Shown here piece by piece: positions 1-12,650 of a stretch of 64,000 nucleotides of DNA; position 1 is the first letter of the stretch; every line of letters begins with the position of its first letter. The position numbers and the translations under genes are program-made. Under the pieces are notes generated by a model. It was not told the DNA's origin. It did no database searches and saw only the letters and a program-made list of their open reading frames with translations. Source of the DNA: Coptis chinensis. Lineage: Eukaryota > Streptophyta > Magnoliopsida > Ranunculales > Ranunculaceae. The stretch spans positions 14,241,001-14,305,000 of the forward strand of contig CM027378.1 in the NCBI GenBank assembly GCA_015680905.1, written 5' to 3'.

Positions 1-1184
1 CCCCTGACCTTGTCCTTGTCTAGGTGGAGCTTGGTTATAATTGTTTGCTTGCCTAACATTTTGGTTATGAAACCCTAGAGGTGTAACTTGTTGATTGTTT
101 CGCCAACTAAAGTTGGGATGTTGTCTCCATGGGGCATTAGGAATAGGATAGCTATTAATGGAGCAAACATTATCTTGCTCTAATTGTTGTTGTTCATAGG
201 CGAGAGGACAATAGGAGTCAGGGTGCTCAGGACTCAAACAGAAATTACATGGGTTGGAGTTGACATTCATGACGGGAATAGGCTTTTGTTGAACAGAAAT
301 AGCCTCAACCTTTTTAGTTAGAGATTCGATTAAATTTTTAAGTTCTGAATCAAGTTTCATCTCAAACATGCTGGCGGCCTTAACTGTTGAAGAAGAACTA
401 GCGAGAGCGGGAGGATATCATCACTACCCCCATTATTATTGAGTTTAGTTTGATCTTCTAAAATTTGTAAGCCTCCGGGCTCCTTTACTTAGGAAACTAC
501 CCCATTCATTATGTCAAGGACTTCTTTATGGTGATGTAGAAGTCCTTTGAAAAACCACGAACTAACGTGTCTTTTGCTAGGTTATGGTGTGGACACTCTA
601 TAAGCGGTCGATGAAACGATTCCAAGCCTCGAGAAAATGATTCATGAGGATTACGTCGAAAAAAATGAATCTTGGAAAGCATCTCATCCGTCTTTTAGGG
701 GTGGGTAAAAATGTTCCATAAACAGCTGAACAAGTTTAGCCCACGAGTCCACAGAGTTAGGCGATTGGGCAGTTAACCAAGACGCTGCCTTATCGGCTAA
801 GGTGAAGGAAAATACCCTCAGTTTAATTTGTTTTGCACCAACCGTAGGATAGTGGAATGTTGTAAGGACTTGTTCAATCCTACGCATGTGCTGATAAGGT
901 TTTTCATAGTCTAAACCATGAAAAACGGGTAACAAATTAAATATGTTTGGGGGGATTCAAAAATCCCCCACTGGGTCTGCTAGAACGATGCAAGATTTAG
1001 GGCTATCGCTCAAGGCTTTGTAAAAGTCGGAGAGAGGAGTCTCTTTTTCTTCAGCCATTATGTCAGGTGTGGTGGGTGGGATAGTAGCTAGAGGTGTAGT
1101 GATTGGTATACTCGATAGACTTGTTTGTTGACGTTGACGGTTAATTACGTTCGGTGTTTTTCTCCGACTAGACCTTAATCTCAT
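1..1184 (-). pseudogene. Athila-type gag polyprotein, degenerate and partial
   Basis: Gag packages element RNA in cytoplasmic particles. Reading leftwards from an ATG at 1184, two open segments (1184-957 and 935-684) are separated by a stop and match the retrotransposon gag domain; the second contains WLTAQSPNSVDSWAKLVQLF, the usual W-x-x-L(V) core. Further left the frame is broken several times. Around 206-253 a CCHC zinc knuckle is readable as C-N-F-C-L-S-P-E-H-P-D-S-Y-C, followed by an N/Q-rich tail. The copy at 16523-19638 has the same order. Several frameshifts and stops make it inactive. No signal of host function. Confidence 0.8.
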
Positions 1185-1640
1185 GCAAGTCTAAGTCTAA
1201 ACACGACAACACTCCAAACAATCTTGATATATTTGTATAAACCTCTAACTGGAGATGCGAGGTATGGAAGAAAGGAATACCTAATTGCGTTCTTGCTTCG
1301 CTTATGAATAGCGTCTTGTTTTTACTGGCGTGTTCGGTGTATATATAACAAGTTAGAACACTGAAAAACTTAAAAAATCGAAGTTCGAAACAAACCTGTG
1401 GAAATCCGGCAAAATTCAGCTTAGGGCGCGGGTGCGCTCACTTTGGGCGCAGGTGCGCTCTGTGTAACTTCAAGTTACAGCGTTTGAGCGCGGGTCGCGC
1501 TCGGTTTGGGCACGGGTTCCGCTCAGGGTTCCAGGCGTTTGGGCGCAGGTTGCGCTCAGTGCAATTTTTCGCGGAACCTTTCAATGCTGAAACGGACAAC
1601 CACAGTATGAATCAAACAAGGGTGGGTGGGTTTAATGGGA
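1185..1640 (-). other. 5' leader of the Athila-type element with GC-rich hairpin repeats
   Basis: Untranslated stretch between primer-binding site and gag. At 1424-1558 a GC-rich motif of the form GNGCGCRGGTnGCGCTC occurs five times (about 1424, 1444, 1486, 1506 and 1539). The best copy, 1486-1502, is a 6-bp stem (GAGCGC/GCGCTC) with a 5-bp loop. The rest is unremarkable AT-rich sequence. Confidence 0.6.
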
Positions 1641-1834
1641 CTTAAAAATGACTAATTATACTATGAAAACATGCTAAAGGTAACTAAGATGGCAGCGGCG
1701 CCATTTGATAACCATAAAAATGATAAAAGTTTTACTACTTAAAAATGACTAATTATACTATGAAAACATGCTAAAGGTAACTAAGACGGCAGCGGCGCCA
1801 TTTGATAAACGTAAAAATGATAGAAGTTTTACTA
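1641..1834 (-). repeat. 97-bp tandem duplication carrying the primer-binding site and LTR edge
   Basis: Units 1641-1737 and 1738-1834 are almost identical. Each holds the primer-binding site (GGCAGCGGCGCCA on the plus strand, at 1691-1703 and 1788-1800) and about 30 bp of the LTR end. The unit next to the LTR (1738-1834) is the one continuous with the full LTR. This gives the element two consecutive primer-binding sites. Confidence 0.9.
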
Positions 1835-3274
1835 ATGAAATGAACGATAAAACTCAAAACGTAAGTAAACTAAAACTTATAACGAGTCTAATTTATCAAG
1901 TTTTCTACTCTCAATTCTATCGAAATAGAGTGGAGTAACAAATTCATTCCACTCCTAGTTCTTTAGCATGGAATGTTTTCTAGTCTAATTAATCGGTCTT
2001 AAGTCTACTGAGAGATTTACGAGGGGAATTCTATACTACGGGGTGGATCCAATTGACAAGTTACGAATAACGGAATGCTACAGAATACTGAAACGTGAGT
2101 CTAGATAAAGAATTAGAGGGGAAGTGAATCCACCTCGAATCCAATTTAATCACCTAGCATAGACTGTTATAATCCAATTTTTACATTCTTACAGTAAGAA
2201 TTGATCTTTCTAATCCCTAATTAATATGACATTTCTACCAATTATAACTAGCATGTGAGGTCGTCCACCCATTCTCATGGCGAAACACGACCTTCTAGAA
2301 TGGAATAGACTTTACAACGACTCTATACTATACAACTAAGTTTTCATCAAGGCTTCATCAACCCCTCTAATGGAGGTTTTAGCCTTGATTCATCAAACCA
2401 TTATTTCTCATTGAATTATAACAAAACATCATACCAAAATTCTAACTTGGCTAATTTAACTAACAATACTTTAATCTAATTTAACAACTCATAAATGATA
2501 CTCAACAAGAATTAAAATTAGATCTATAAATTGAAATGACAAAATCGAAATTGACAAACTAGCTATTTTATTTATCAAACTAATGAAGAACAATGATTCT
2601 AAAGATTAATCTAAAACAAGAATTGAAATGAACTAAACTTAATTTTATTTAATGAAAACTAGATCTAGAATTATTTATATTTTTAGGTCTAACTAGCTAC
2701 CCTTAACAAAGAGCTAAGCTTTTGATTTTATATGTTCAGATCCAAAAATCATGCATGGGCATGGAGCCATGTTTTGGGCCAGAGAATCAGGCCCAAAACC
2801 CAATACTTTCAGTTCAAAAAGGCCTCTTCAGCTGCAGTTGACTTCGATAGACTTTTCGTCCACTTCTGCTCCTCTGATTGGGCCAAGGCTTAGACCATTG
2901 GAAAGCTCTTTCCGATCCGGTCGTTTTGACATAAGGTAGACCCAATTCCGAGGTCTAAGTCCAAAGATATAGCCTTCGGAAGTTCTGCTGACTTTGTGTG
3001 TTGTTTCTGCCCGCGTTGACATTGACTTTTCAGGTTTGACCAGGCTTTAGAAAGGCTTTGTCTTCTTGAATCTTGGCCTTTAATCACAGAACTCCTTAGC
3101 AACCAACCATTGCTCCTTTATCTCATCAAAGTGGCACATTTCTGCACATAATTGACTTTGAAACCTGAAACGCATAAAAACACGTAATCAGTATTAACTC
3201 TTAATTATTACTCACATAATCGGTCTAAAAGTATGATTGTTACAGGGTTAAAACTACAGTTTTGGGATCTTATC
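1804..3274 (-). repeat. 5' LTR, Athila-type family A
   Basis: About 1471 bp, bounded by TGATAA (plus-strand left end) and TTATCA (right end), i.e. TG...CA termini. A TATA-like stretch lies near 2728. It is co-linear with the LTRs at 14510-15987, 27020-28498 and 59950-61482, including a conserved block around 2750-2940 and the block with CTCTAATGGAGG near 2365. Confidence 0.88.
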
Positions 3275-3340
3275 AGCTCCCTCCAAAATTTTAGCAAAGT
3301 ACTTGAAACGAAGTGCTCTAAATTAAGTAAGGAAGATCAA

Positions 3341-3347
3341 TATAAAT
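3341..3347 (+). promoter_or_regulatory. Likely TATA box of the polygalacturonase locus
   Basis: TATAAAT sits 68 bp upstream of the ATG at 3409. Only about 135 bp separates the ATG from the neighbouring LTR edge at 3274, so any upstream promoter has been displaced. Confidence 0.4.
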
Positions 3348-3408
3348 TGTCATGACTATATGATTGTACCACTTCATATTTTTCCTCTAAACTCAACTCG
3401 AAGAAAAG

Positions 3409-5557
3409 ATGGCCTTGAGCAAGAATTACGGATATGTAATATGCTTATCAAGTTTGCTTATTTTCTCGTTAAAATTTGCTTTGGCAAATGCAAGGTCTAA
3501 ACTATCCCCTGCTCCAAAAGCTGATTCACCAACAGCAACTCCAACTCCTATAGGAGGAGGTTTGCTAGGAGTTTTTGACGTTACAAAATATGGAGCTGTT
3601 GCAGATGCGAAGATTGATAGTAAATCAGTGAGTAAGAATAATTCAAATAAATAGAAATTCATTAGGGTCATTTTAAGTATCACTATACACGTTATCTTCT
3701 TGGGATAATAGTGTATCTCTTACAAGGTTGATCGTCAAAGTGTATTCACATACATAGTATTACCAAACTAATTAACAATGTGTCCTAAATTCCATCGTAT
3801 ATTCCTATATGAAAACTTTACATATTAATCTAGCTCGATAGTAAGCGTGGTTAATGGCAAGACATAATTCAATACTTCAATCACTAAAACACAAGCTATT
3901 TTCATTTCCTTAATTTGTAGGCGTTTCAAGCTGCCTGGACTGCAACATGCAAACACGCTGGGGATTCCAGCTTTATTGTTCCTAGAGGGGAATTCTTAGT
4001 AGGCCCCATGTCATTTGTGGGACTTGCAACAAGTCTCCAAATGTTGAAATCAGAGGAACGTTGAAGGCCCCTTCAGATCCGAGTGTCTTCAAGGAGCCAA
4101 CCTAGCTTGAATTTAGAGACTTGTCTTCTATTAATATCACTGGAGCTGGTACTGGAATGTTGGACGGTCAGGGAGAAGCTTCATATACTGGCCATGGTTG
4201 TTCAGGAGGACAGTGCCCTATTGTACGTACCATTATTATTCGTATATATGCATATCTAAATATTAGACTTAAACATCAAGAATATTATTGGAACACTCAT
4301 TCCATAATATCTCACCACACTCACTAGCCGCAGATTTTCACCATCAAATAATAGGCAAAACGTGGTAAAATGACAAACTAGTGTTATTATTCGTAAAATA
4401 TAGCATATAAGAAAAATAAATATAAAAAATATTGAAAGATCATAAAGCAAAGAACTAGTACTCCCCGGAATGGTGCAACACTCCATACCCCCTTTTAGTT
4501 ATATTGTTATGCTAATATCTTTTATATATAGTACGTAATTTTGAACGTAATCTAAGAAACTTAGCTTATCAATTCAACCACATACATGTCATTTGCAGTC
4601 TTTGAAAATCATCAAAGTTTCTGGAGGTACAATCAACAATATTTTATTAGTAAACAGTAAGGGGTTCCATATGAGCTTATTATTGAGCAACGACATCCTT
4701 GTCCGAGATATAAAAATCACTGCCCCAAATAAAAGCCCAAATACTGATGGCATTCACATAAGCCAGTCTACAAAAATCAATATAACTTTTTCAACAATTG
4801 GTGTTGGTGATGATTGCATCTCCATTGGACCATGTAGCAACAATATTTATATATCCAAAGTAACTTATGGACCAGGACATGGTATCAGGTAATGTTCGTA
4901 TACGTTTTATTTAGAAATAATCACATAACCGTAGTTGCTAAAATATTGTGAAGCTTTTAAATAAAAAATACTTATATTTGGTACAATTATAGTGTAGGAA
5001 GTTTAGGCAAATACCCAAATGAGCAAGACATCAACGGGGTACACGTACAAAATTGTACATTAATAGGCACTGATAATGGAGTTAGAGTCAAGAGTTGGCC
5101 GGGATCACCCCCTAGCAAGGCCAGTAATCTTAAGTTTGAAGACATCATCATGACCAACGTCAAAAACCCTATTATCATTGATCAAGAGTATTGCCCAAGT
5201 AAAGGTTGTGAAACAAAGGTAAATTATTTCTTTAATTTGATAATAAATATATAAATCTCTTTGGATGTTTAATTTATGGAAGAAAAAAAGTTATAATTGC
5301 CCCATATACTAACTTTTTCTCATTTACAGCCCTCACAAGTGGAAATAAGTGATGTTCTTTTCAAGAATATCAAAGGTACCGCAACTACAAAGTCTGAAGT
5401 AACTTTGGTGTGCAGTTCAAGTATGCCGTGTGAGAACGTAGCACTTGCCAATATCGATCTTAAGTATATTTTGCCAGATGGTCCTGCAACTTCAACTTGT
5501 ACCAACGTAAAAGGAATCTCTATTACTGGCATGGAAAATCCACAACCCTGCTCATAA
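3409..5557 (+). pseudogene. Polygalacturonase (glycoside hydrolase family 28), disabled
   Basis: The family hydrolyses alpha-1,4 galacturonan in pectin and is secreted to the cell wall. Five exons with GT-AG introns: 3409-3627, 3921-4222, 4599-4888, 4993-5218, 5330-5557 (stop TAA 5555-5557). Exon 1 encodes a signal-peptide-like hydrophobic stretch and the usual FDVTKYGA start of the mature enzyme. Exon 3 has the catalytic motifs NTDG, GDDC and the start of GHG; exon 4 has RVK in place of the commoner RIK. Exon 2 carries two lesions: an apparent 1-base deletion near 4023 that shifts the frame, and an in-frame TAG at 4103-4105 in the restored frame. Exons 3-5 remain open, so loss is probably recent. 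It resembles the pollen/exo-type plant clade; that sub-assignment is an inference. Confidence 0.88.
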
Positions 5558-6849
5558 TTAAATCTCGCGCGGGACCACGATCAAGTTATGAAATTGCAAA
5601 CAATATCAAGAGTGTTAAGTTGTCGTTCCCCCGCCCCCCTAGCAGCTTCTCTAAGAACAACTACCATGTACAGTTGTCTTACGATAAAGAACACCTTTGG
5701 TCCAACTCAAGAAGAAAAAGTTGTTCCATTGAGAGTTTGTTGTACATAGAAATGGTGGTCATGATAGTAATATATAATGCATGTATTCAAATAGAAATTT
5801 ATTTTAAATAAATTCAAGCTTTATATTTTATTTCAATTTCTATCAATTTTTTCTTCAACTTTTGTGTCATTATTGTATTGATAAAACCAAGAAATTGAAC
5901 TAAATTTCACCGACAGAAGAAATACAAACACATCATAATGATTAAAAAATATGCATGGATAACACCTATACTTGCGAGTTTACTCGTCTAATACAACAAA
6001 AATATTATAACCAAATGAGAAGCGCCATTTCTCAAAATTAACAATCTTGACTCTGAAAATATGTATATCCTTAGTTAAATATGCCCCCTTACTAATAATA
6101 TTTTTAATAATAATAATAATGTAGCGCGCACAAGGATGGATGAACCGATGAACACCCTAAAAGGAACTTAATAATGTAGACATCCTCATAAAGGCCAACC
6201 ATTAGAAACAATTTGTACGTTGTGCAAGACTACAACCATGACACTTGATGTGCAACATACTGGAAATCAACTTCACGAGTGAAAGGACTAATAGTCTAAG
6301 ACCAACCTGGCCTAGGGTTTCCATATTGACAACTTCACCTTAGGTAAAAATTCATTTGAACTACCATCATCCAAATATTTGCATTATTGTTTTTGAGTCT
6401 ATGAAGGTTGGGCGAACAGTAAGCTCCTCATCGTCTACATATATAATGTTCAATTGTTCATGACCTCAGGTGTCTTCATGAGTGGGCAGTACATATAGTG
6501 GCTCTATAGAATCTAGATCAAGCGCTCTTGGATATCATGGAATTAAAATTTAACAAAATTTCCTAAATTTAGTTCCTTGATTGTATAAGTAGGATTGCTA
6601 GCTGAACTGTTGATACTCATCTTGAGATCCATATAGTCTACAGTCTCATGAATGTAGTGCACAACAAACACAAAGTTTAAGCACATACTCAGTTGCTGAA
6701 TTATATATATATATTATATACCATGTGCATTTTGCAAAGTCGTAAAACCAAATGACGATGTCTGACTTATTGTGATGTGTGAACAGTAGATTGAAGGTGA
6801 AGAAACAGTAGATAAATACGTCAAAATAGTAGATAAAATACTCTGTAAA
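5558..6849. other. Gene-free AT-rich stretch
   Basis: No coding region, terminal repeat or RNA gene was recognised. The first ~250 bp is probably 3' flank of the polygalacturonase locus. Short low-complexity tracts occur (TAA-rich near 6100-6120, TA-rich near 6705-6720). Confidence 0.4.
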
Positions 6850-7424
6850 TCATGTTGATATTGGAGGAGTAGTCGTGTTCGGCCAACTCTTGCTTGTACG
6901 CACTTAAATGCTTGTCTAGATTAACTAAACTAATTCACTATGAGAGAGTAATAATATCAAAATAGTAGATTTATGAATGGTAAAAGGTATAGAGAATATT
7001 TAATCCACCATGGGATTCGATTGGCTATTAGTTAGTCATCGAATCGCTTTTCTTTGATCCCTAGTAAACAACCTACATCTCTATAGTCATTGTTTAACTA
7101 GCATGAGAAATTAGCAACCCCACAAATCTCTTTTATAGGGTTTCTAATCTCTAGCCCTTTGTTATGAGTTCTATCTCTAGAAACTCACAACAAAGGACTT
7201 GAAACTCTATTGGAAAAATAATGAAATACTAATTACTAATTATCTTCATGTGGCTTCATAAACCCCCTCTAATGGAGGTTTAGCCTTGTGTCATCGGAAT
7301 CATACAAACTAAACAATTAATAGAAGACATAATGTAAAAGATAATTGAATTGAATTGAAAAACTAAGCTTTTATTGATAAGGTTCTAATGGAGGCTACAA
7401 TCACTACTAAAAAGAGGGTTTGTT

Positions 7425-7640
7425 ATCTCGGTTCCAATTTTTGCTTTATCTCCGTTGTATTCAAAACCGAGATAATAGCTCACCTAAATAAGGTTTAAGA
7501 CTGCTTTTTCCAAAACAAACGAACTTATTACCATGGTTGACTCTTGACCGAGATGGAAAATGTTCAGTTACATCGGTTCATCAGTAGCCGAATTAAAATA
7601 AATTTCGGTTACCTCAGCTATTTCTTTATCTGAGATAATC
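7425..7640. repeat. Left subterminal repeat array of CACTA element 1
   Basis: Several copies, in both orientations, of a 10-12 bp motif around TTATCTCGGTT / ACCGAGATAA, with variants reading CATCGGTT and CTGAGATAAT. Confidence 0.75.
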
Positions 7641-10505
7641 AATTTTTAGAATATCTCGGAATAGACTGATCTCTACACTATATGATAGCCGGGTATTTAG
7701 GAATTCCTCTCCAGTGTCGAGTAAGCAATTTGTAATCTCCATAGTTGCTCAATTTTGAAACACCTCTCTCACAAAAATTAGAACAAACCCCCTATTTATT
7801 AATAATTTAGAAAAACCTCCATAATATCACTTATATTATATAATTATTTTCAATTTCCTCGCAGAACAAGTTCTCTTTTATTAATAATTTAGAAAAACCT
7901 TTCTAATAAAAAATCATGTTAACTATCGAACTCGGGGACGGGTTTCAAGAGTTTGAGACTTTAGAAAAAAAAATGCCCAACATGGTTTGCATACTTGTAT
8001 AATAGGAGGGAGCGAAAAAAATAGAAAACACGATCTAATATCCAGTATCTACTAAGTCATGGTCTCTTCAAACTCAATCTTCCATGATTAACGAATTAAA
8101 AAAAAAAAATTGAATTCCATCCTCTTCAGTCGTTACTCTCGAAAAAACTCTAATCTCCACTCATTGTTCTCCTCAATCGTTACTAGCAAAGTAGCAAGCC
8201 TCAAATACAGTTGGAAACTTGAAATCAACGACCATCGGTTCCCCAATCTCTAGTAAGCTTTCCTTCCCAATTTTTTCTGTTGATGGCATTTTTATTCATA
8301 AGCATCTCCAGTTTTATTTTTTATTTATTTTGCTTGGAAAATAATTATTGCAATTTTCTTATTAAGAATCTCGTTTTTCGAATTTTGATCTCTTCGTGAA
8401 AAAAAATATGGCTGGAGTCGTCTCACCGCCATTTGTTTGATGAATTTCATGAGAGAATAAAACAGTGGCATCCATCATTTTTTCATATTTTTATTCAATT
8501 TGATTCTCCACAAAGTGTAAATGTTTGGTTGTTTGGGGTTGAAACAATTTCACAGAGAATAGTCAGGAGGCCAGTAACGTTATTCCATTAAGTACTTCTT
8601 TCTTCGTCTCATTTGTCTGCACTTCTTCTGTTTAAAATAGCATATAAGTCTCTGGCCTCTATTAGATTTAGAACCAATGAAATCCCACAAATATTTTACT
8701 AGAGTGAACCTTGCCATAGCTACATTTATCATGTTAAATATGTATTCTAATGCCCTGAGATGATACACATTCTACAAGCAATCCAAAAGAGCTCTAGTAA
8801 CTGGGCATTCCCAAAACCATTATGGGGTAGTTTCCTTCTATTGCTTAAAATCTGCATCTTGAAGGTAAGCGTATAAATTTTTTCTTAACTTCTTCATTAG
8901 CAGCCACTGCCTTGTGCAATATCTTCCATGTAGTGCACTAGTACCTCAGATTCTAGGATGGACAATACTAGCCCAGGCCTATCGAATCCAACCAGCTGAT
9001 GTAGTTGTTTTCTTTATAACTCCACAGTGTGTGCATATCTCAATCAACGATACAAATAATGAACTAATGATGGATATCACTATTTTATGTACACCGTTTT
9101 AGCCTTACATTGATGGTATGTATTAACGGTTTATTTGTTAGTTTAAAAGTCACATCTCATGTGGGTAGAAACCCATGAGGCCATGAGAAACATAGGTGAA
9201 GGACATATATGAATTTGTTGAATTCAAATACTAATATATTTGTGTAGGGTGTGTAATGGGGTTCTTAACTTAATTGATTCACCTTTAGGTATGTTTGTCT
9301 GTTTCAGTTGTATGCACATTTGTGAATGTTTCTACAAGACAAATAATCTCGACTGTTGTGCATAATGGACTGGATTATTGCTAAGCATAATGAACTGGTG
9401 GCATGGAATCCAACAGAGAGGTGAAACCCATACTAATGTTTCTTGGTAATTGTTTTACTTTCTATGTTTTTTCGTTAATGAACTTGGTGTTACTGTTCAT
9501 TGTTTGTGTAGGTTAGAGTTAAACAATATAGCATGCATGAAAGAAATAGAAAATGGTTTGTTTCAGTGGAAATATTGTGCAAGAAAGCTCAATGTTAGTG
9601 GGGGTTTTTTATGAGGTCTAGTGTGATTTGGTTGTTTGTTCTTGTGGTGTGTGGGTGGGATTTGACTAGTGTGATTCTTTGAAGGTGGGTCGATCCTAAT
9701 GGTGTTAGTATTGAGGATTTTGGAAATAGAAAATACTTTTCACATAGTGTTCAACAAAGTAAACTCTGCTTGGCTGTTTGGATCCATTAATTTTTTTTCC
9801 GAGTAATTGTTGTTTTCGTTGGTTCAATTTGTATATCTCTTCCCCTATCATAGTTGGTTTAATTTGTACTGTTATCGTTAATCTAGTGGTATGAGAATCA
9901 GTTTAACCATTCCTCTAACCACTTTTTTGGGTACACTTACATACAATGCATTTGTCAAATTTGAGTGGACCGGCATATAGCTGTACCCAGTAACAGGAGT
10001 CATTTACACATCAGGAACATGATTGTTATCAAGTAAAACTCTAGTAGCATATGAGTCTTGTAACACCAGCATCTCAGCCTGAAATTAAATCTGATCAACC
10101 TCTATTACACCACTACCTACTCCCTGAGCGTGAATGCTGTTTCCATGTAGTCTTCTCATATTCCTGTCCTTATCAACTCGTTAAGAGCAGTCCATTGGAG
10201 ATACTATACTACGGCTGCAATTTTGTTGTCTTGTAGGAAGCTTTCGAGCTTTTTGCCTAAATACTTTTAACGTTTAGAAGGACCTACTTTTACTCAGGTT
10301 GTAGAAGTTTTCTTGTCTTTGGGTTTGACACAAGCTTGCACTTAGTGAAGTTTATGTTAAGTTCTCAACTCCCTGGAGGTGGGGCTTATGCTATTTTATC
10401 CATTAATGATGCAAATCTTAATGGATTTTTTTGCATTTCACTAAAAGTACATTCTTTATTCTGGTTTATTAAAGAATTCATGTGGTTCTGTTGCATCTTA
10501 TTCAG

Positions 10506-11472
10506 CTGAGGTCACAAAGTGTTTGGGACCAAGTAACGCCCACTGGCATTCGCATGCAATTTAAATCAGGAGACCAGAGATTGGGGCCTGACAATCCGGT
10601 TGATAAAATTGTAAGTTATACTAAACTGATGTATGAATAATATACATATAACAAAGTCTCAATATATGTTAGCTACACCTATCATGTTTTGAACCTTTTG
10701 TGTACAACTTGTTTAGTCCTGTTGGATAACAAAGTATATAGTAAAAGGTAAACGGAGGGATAATGTCCCTTCTTCATTAATGTCATTTATTTATCTTTCA
10801 TTTTCAAAGAGCAAGCTGGGCCGTGCCCCGCTAGGTTTTCTGGACTTAATTTAGGAGAAAATGTATCTGAGACTAGAGAGCCAAACTTGTAAACTTCATT
10901 GTTTGAGTTTCATTATTTAAGTAGAGAGCCAATTCTCGATGATACTTTTTTTGCCTTTTTTAAATATAGACAATCCAATGAACTGTTTTATGCTTTCTTC
11001 TTCTAGAGAGTAAAGAAGATAAGAAAAAAATATTCATCCTTAAACAGGACCTGTGCATGACTTTTATGGCTTCCGTTGAGGTTATGGCGGTCATAGTTCC
11101 TTGTAAGCTAATTGTATTCTCATGTTTTGCGCTCGTTCCCATTCACAGTATCGTGGATGCATAAATGCATTGTATAGAATTAGAATGGCTATTAATAGGA
11201 ATATAGTTAGAATTCTCTTGCTATGCATTAGTTATATCTTCGTTTAATATGGAGAATGACATGTTATATCTTCCTTTTTACAAATTTCAAGCAATTTCAC
11301 TGGAAAAATGCCTGCGCCTTCAAGTTCATTTGCTATGGCTGGTGCCTCCAAGAGAAATGCCACAAAACAAATGCCAACTGAAACTTCAAACATAGCTCAA
11401 GGAACGTTATCTAGAACTAGTCAGTCGAGCAGCTGGTTCCCTTCATTACAATGCAACTCTTCAGCTAAATGA
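10506..11472 (+). pseudogene. Exon-like segments inside CACTA element 1, origin unknown
   Basis: Two segments look like exons. 10506-10610 follows a CTTATTCAG acceptor and ends before GTAAGT; it reads with one open frame containing SQSVWDQVTPTGIRMQFKSG. 11281-11472 is an open Ser/Thr/Ala-rich stretch ending at a TGA-type stop after NSSAK. I recognise no family. They may be captured host exons, since gene capture is evident in the second CACTA element, or remnants of element genes. Confidence 0.3.
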
Positions 11473-12339
11473 ATGGTATGGGAAACGTTATCCAAATGGG
11501 GAATTTTTTTTTTTTTTTCACTGTGAAATATCAATGTACTTGTACTTTGTGTAGGCATTCTTACTACAGTTGAAGCTTCCATTAGATCTTTTTAGGTACA
11601 TTATATCCTTCCCTAATTTAGATCCAAGAGTTAAAGAAGATTCAAGCATACAATAGTGAAGAGATAAGACAACTTCGTTTTGGATTGCTTGTCTTTATTC
11701 AACAATTTCCACCAAGTTCTTAAAGTGGTTAAAGATGTTTGGGAATGATAGACCTTTGGTTTACGGTGAGTATTTCTTACACGGTTTTGCTCTTCTGCAC
11801 ATCAATTTCCAAAGAATAAGTACTGGTTATTAAAGTATCTCACAGTTTTCTTCTATACTATTAGCATTCCTTTGTTGTTAAAGAGTGAGCAAAATGAAAG
11901 TTACTTTGCAATTTGGATTAGTAAAATATGGTAATTGTCAAACTAATAATTTAATATCTTCATTTTGGCTTGGTAGGTTCCTTGTGTGGCACGTTCAAAG
12001 AGAAGATTTTGGAGCTTCTATTAGTTTTATTAGGATAACTTTTATGTAAATAACTATTGAGCTTAGTCACTTTATGCCTTGATGTAACTATTAGTTATGT
12101 TCATGTTCGAAATTGTTCGTTCAACTCTTATCTTTATGAAATTTGATTCTTCAAATAAATTTACTTATGTTGGATCGCGTTTGTTGATTGGTGTTGATGT
12201 GTTATGAATATGAAGGTGAATGTGGTTGTTTAGGAGAGGTTGTTATCTGCAGGTTATCATAATTAAATGAATAATACCATACCACCACATTTTTTTTTAA
12301 ATGACAAATTGTGTCGGGGACGTAAAAGGTTGTACATAA

Positions 12340-12650
12340 GATCGCCTATCCAAACGAATTTATCACGGTTATTTTTATTATTACCTCGGTTCCAATCACA
12401 AATTATCTCAGTTTTCTTCTATGATATTTTGTTTCAATCACAATTCATCTCGGTTTTATTCTATATAATCTCGATTTTATTTAGAAAACTGAGATAATAT
12501 ATTTAGATAAGATGTCAGACATATGAGATAACTTAGTAGTTTATTATCTCGGTTTTAGAGAACTTTATTACCTCGGTATATGTTACCTCGGTTGTTTGTG
12601 TACTAGAAAACCGAGGTAAAAACTCTAATATCTCACCTTTTAGCTGAGCT
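12340..12650. repeat. Right subterminal repeat array of CACTA element 1
   Basis: At least eight variants of the same motif as the left array (ACCTCGGTT, ATCTCGGTTTT, ACCGAGGTAA), in both orientations, ending close to the terminal GTAGTG. Confidence 0.78.

Larger units (their letters stand above)
1..3274 (-). mobile_element. Athila-type Ty3/gypsy element, 5' part, leaving the window on the left
   Basis: The element runs right to left. Its 5' LTR is at 1804-3274, followed by a primer-binding site (reading TGGCGCCGCTGCC on the minus strand), a leader of about 500 bp and a degenerate gag that runs off position 1. The LTR begins TGATAAG-like and ends TTATCA. The same LTR family recurs at 14510, 27020 and 59950. 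Assignment to the Athila lineage rests on the gag and protease remnants of its sister copy at 14510-28498 and on the tRNA-Asp-like primer site. The target-site duplication cannot be checked because the other end is outside; the right flank is GCTCC at 3275-3279. Confidence 0.88.

Noticed and set aside
2751-2939. A 62-72 codon frame (HGxGAMFWARESGPKPN...) that recurs at 14840-15058, 27350-27568 and 60968-61156
   Set aside because: It lies within LTR sequence, antisense to the element, at the same LTR position each time. The repeat of the frame reflects LTR copying and not a conserved peptide.
3426-3683. 85-codon minus-strand frame
   Set aside because: Complement of polygalacturonase exon 1, which has the signal peptide, splice donor and family motif.
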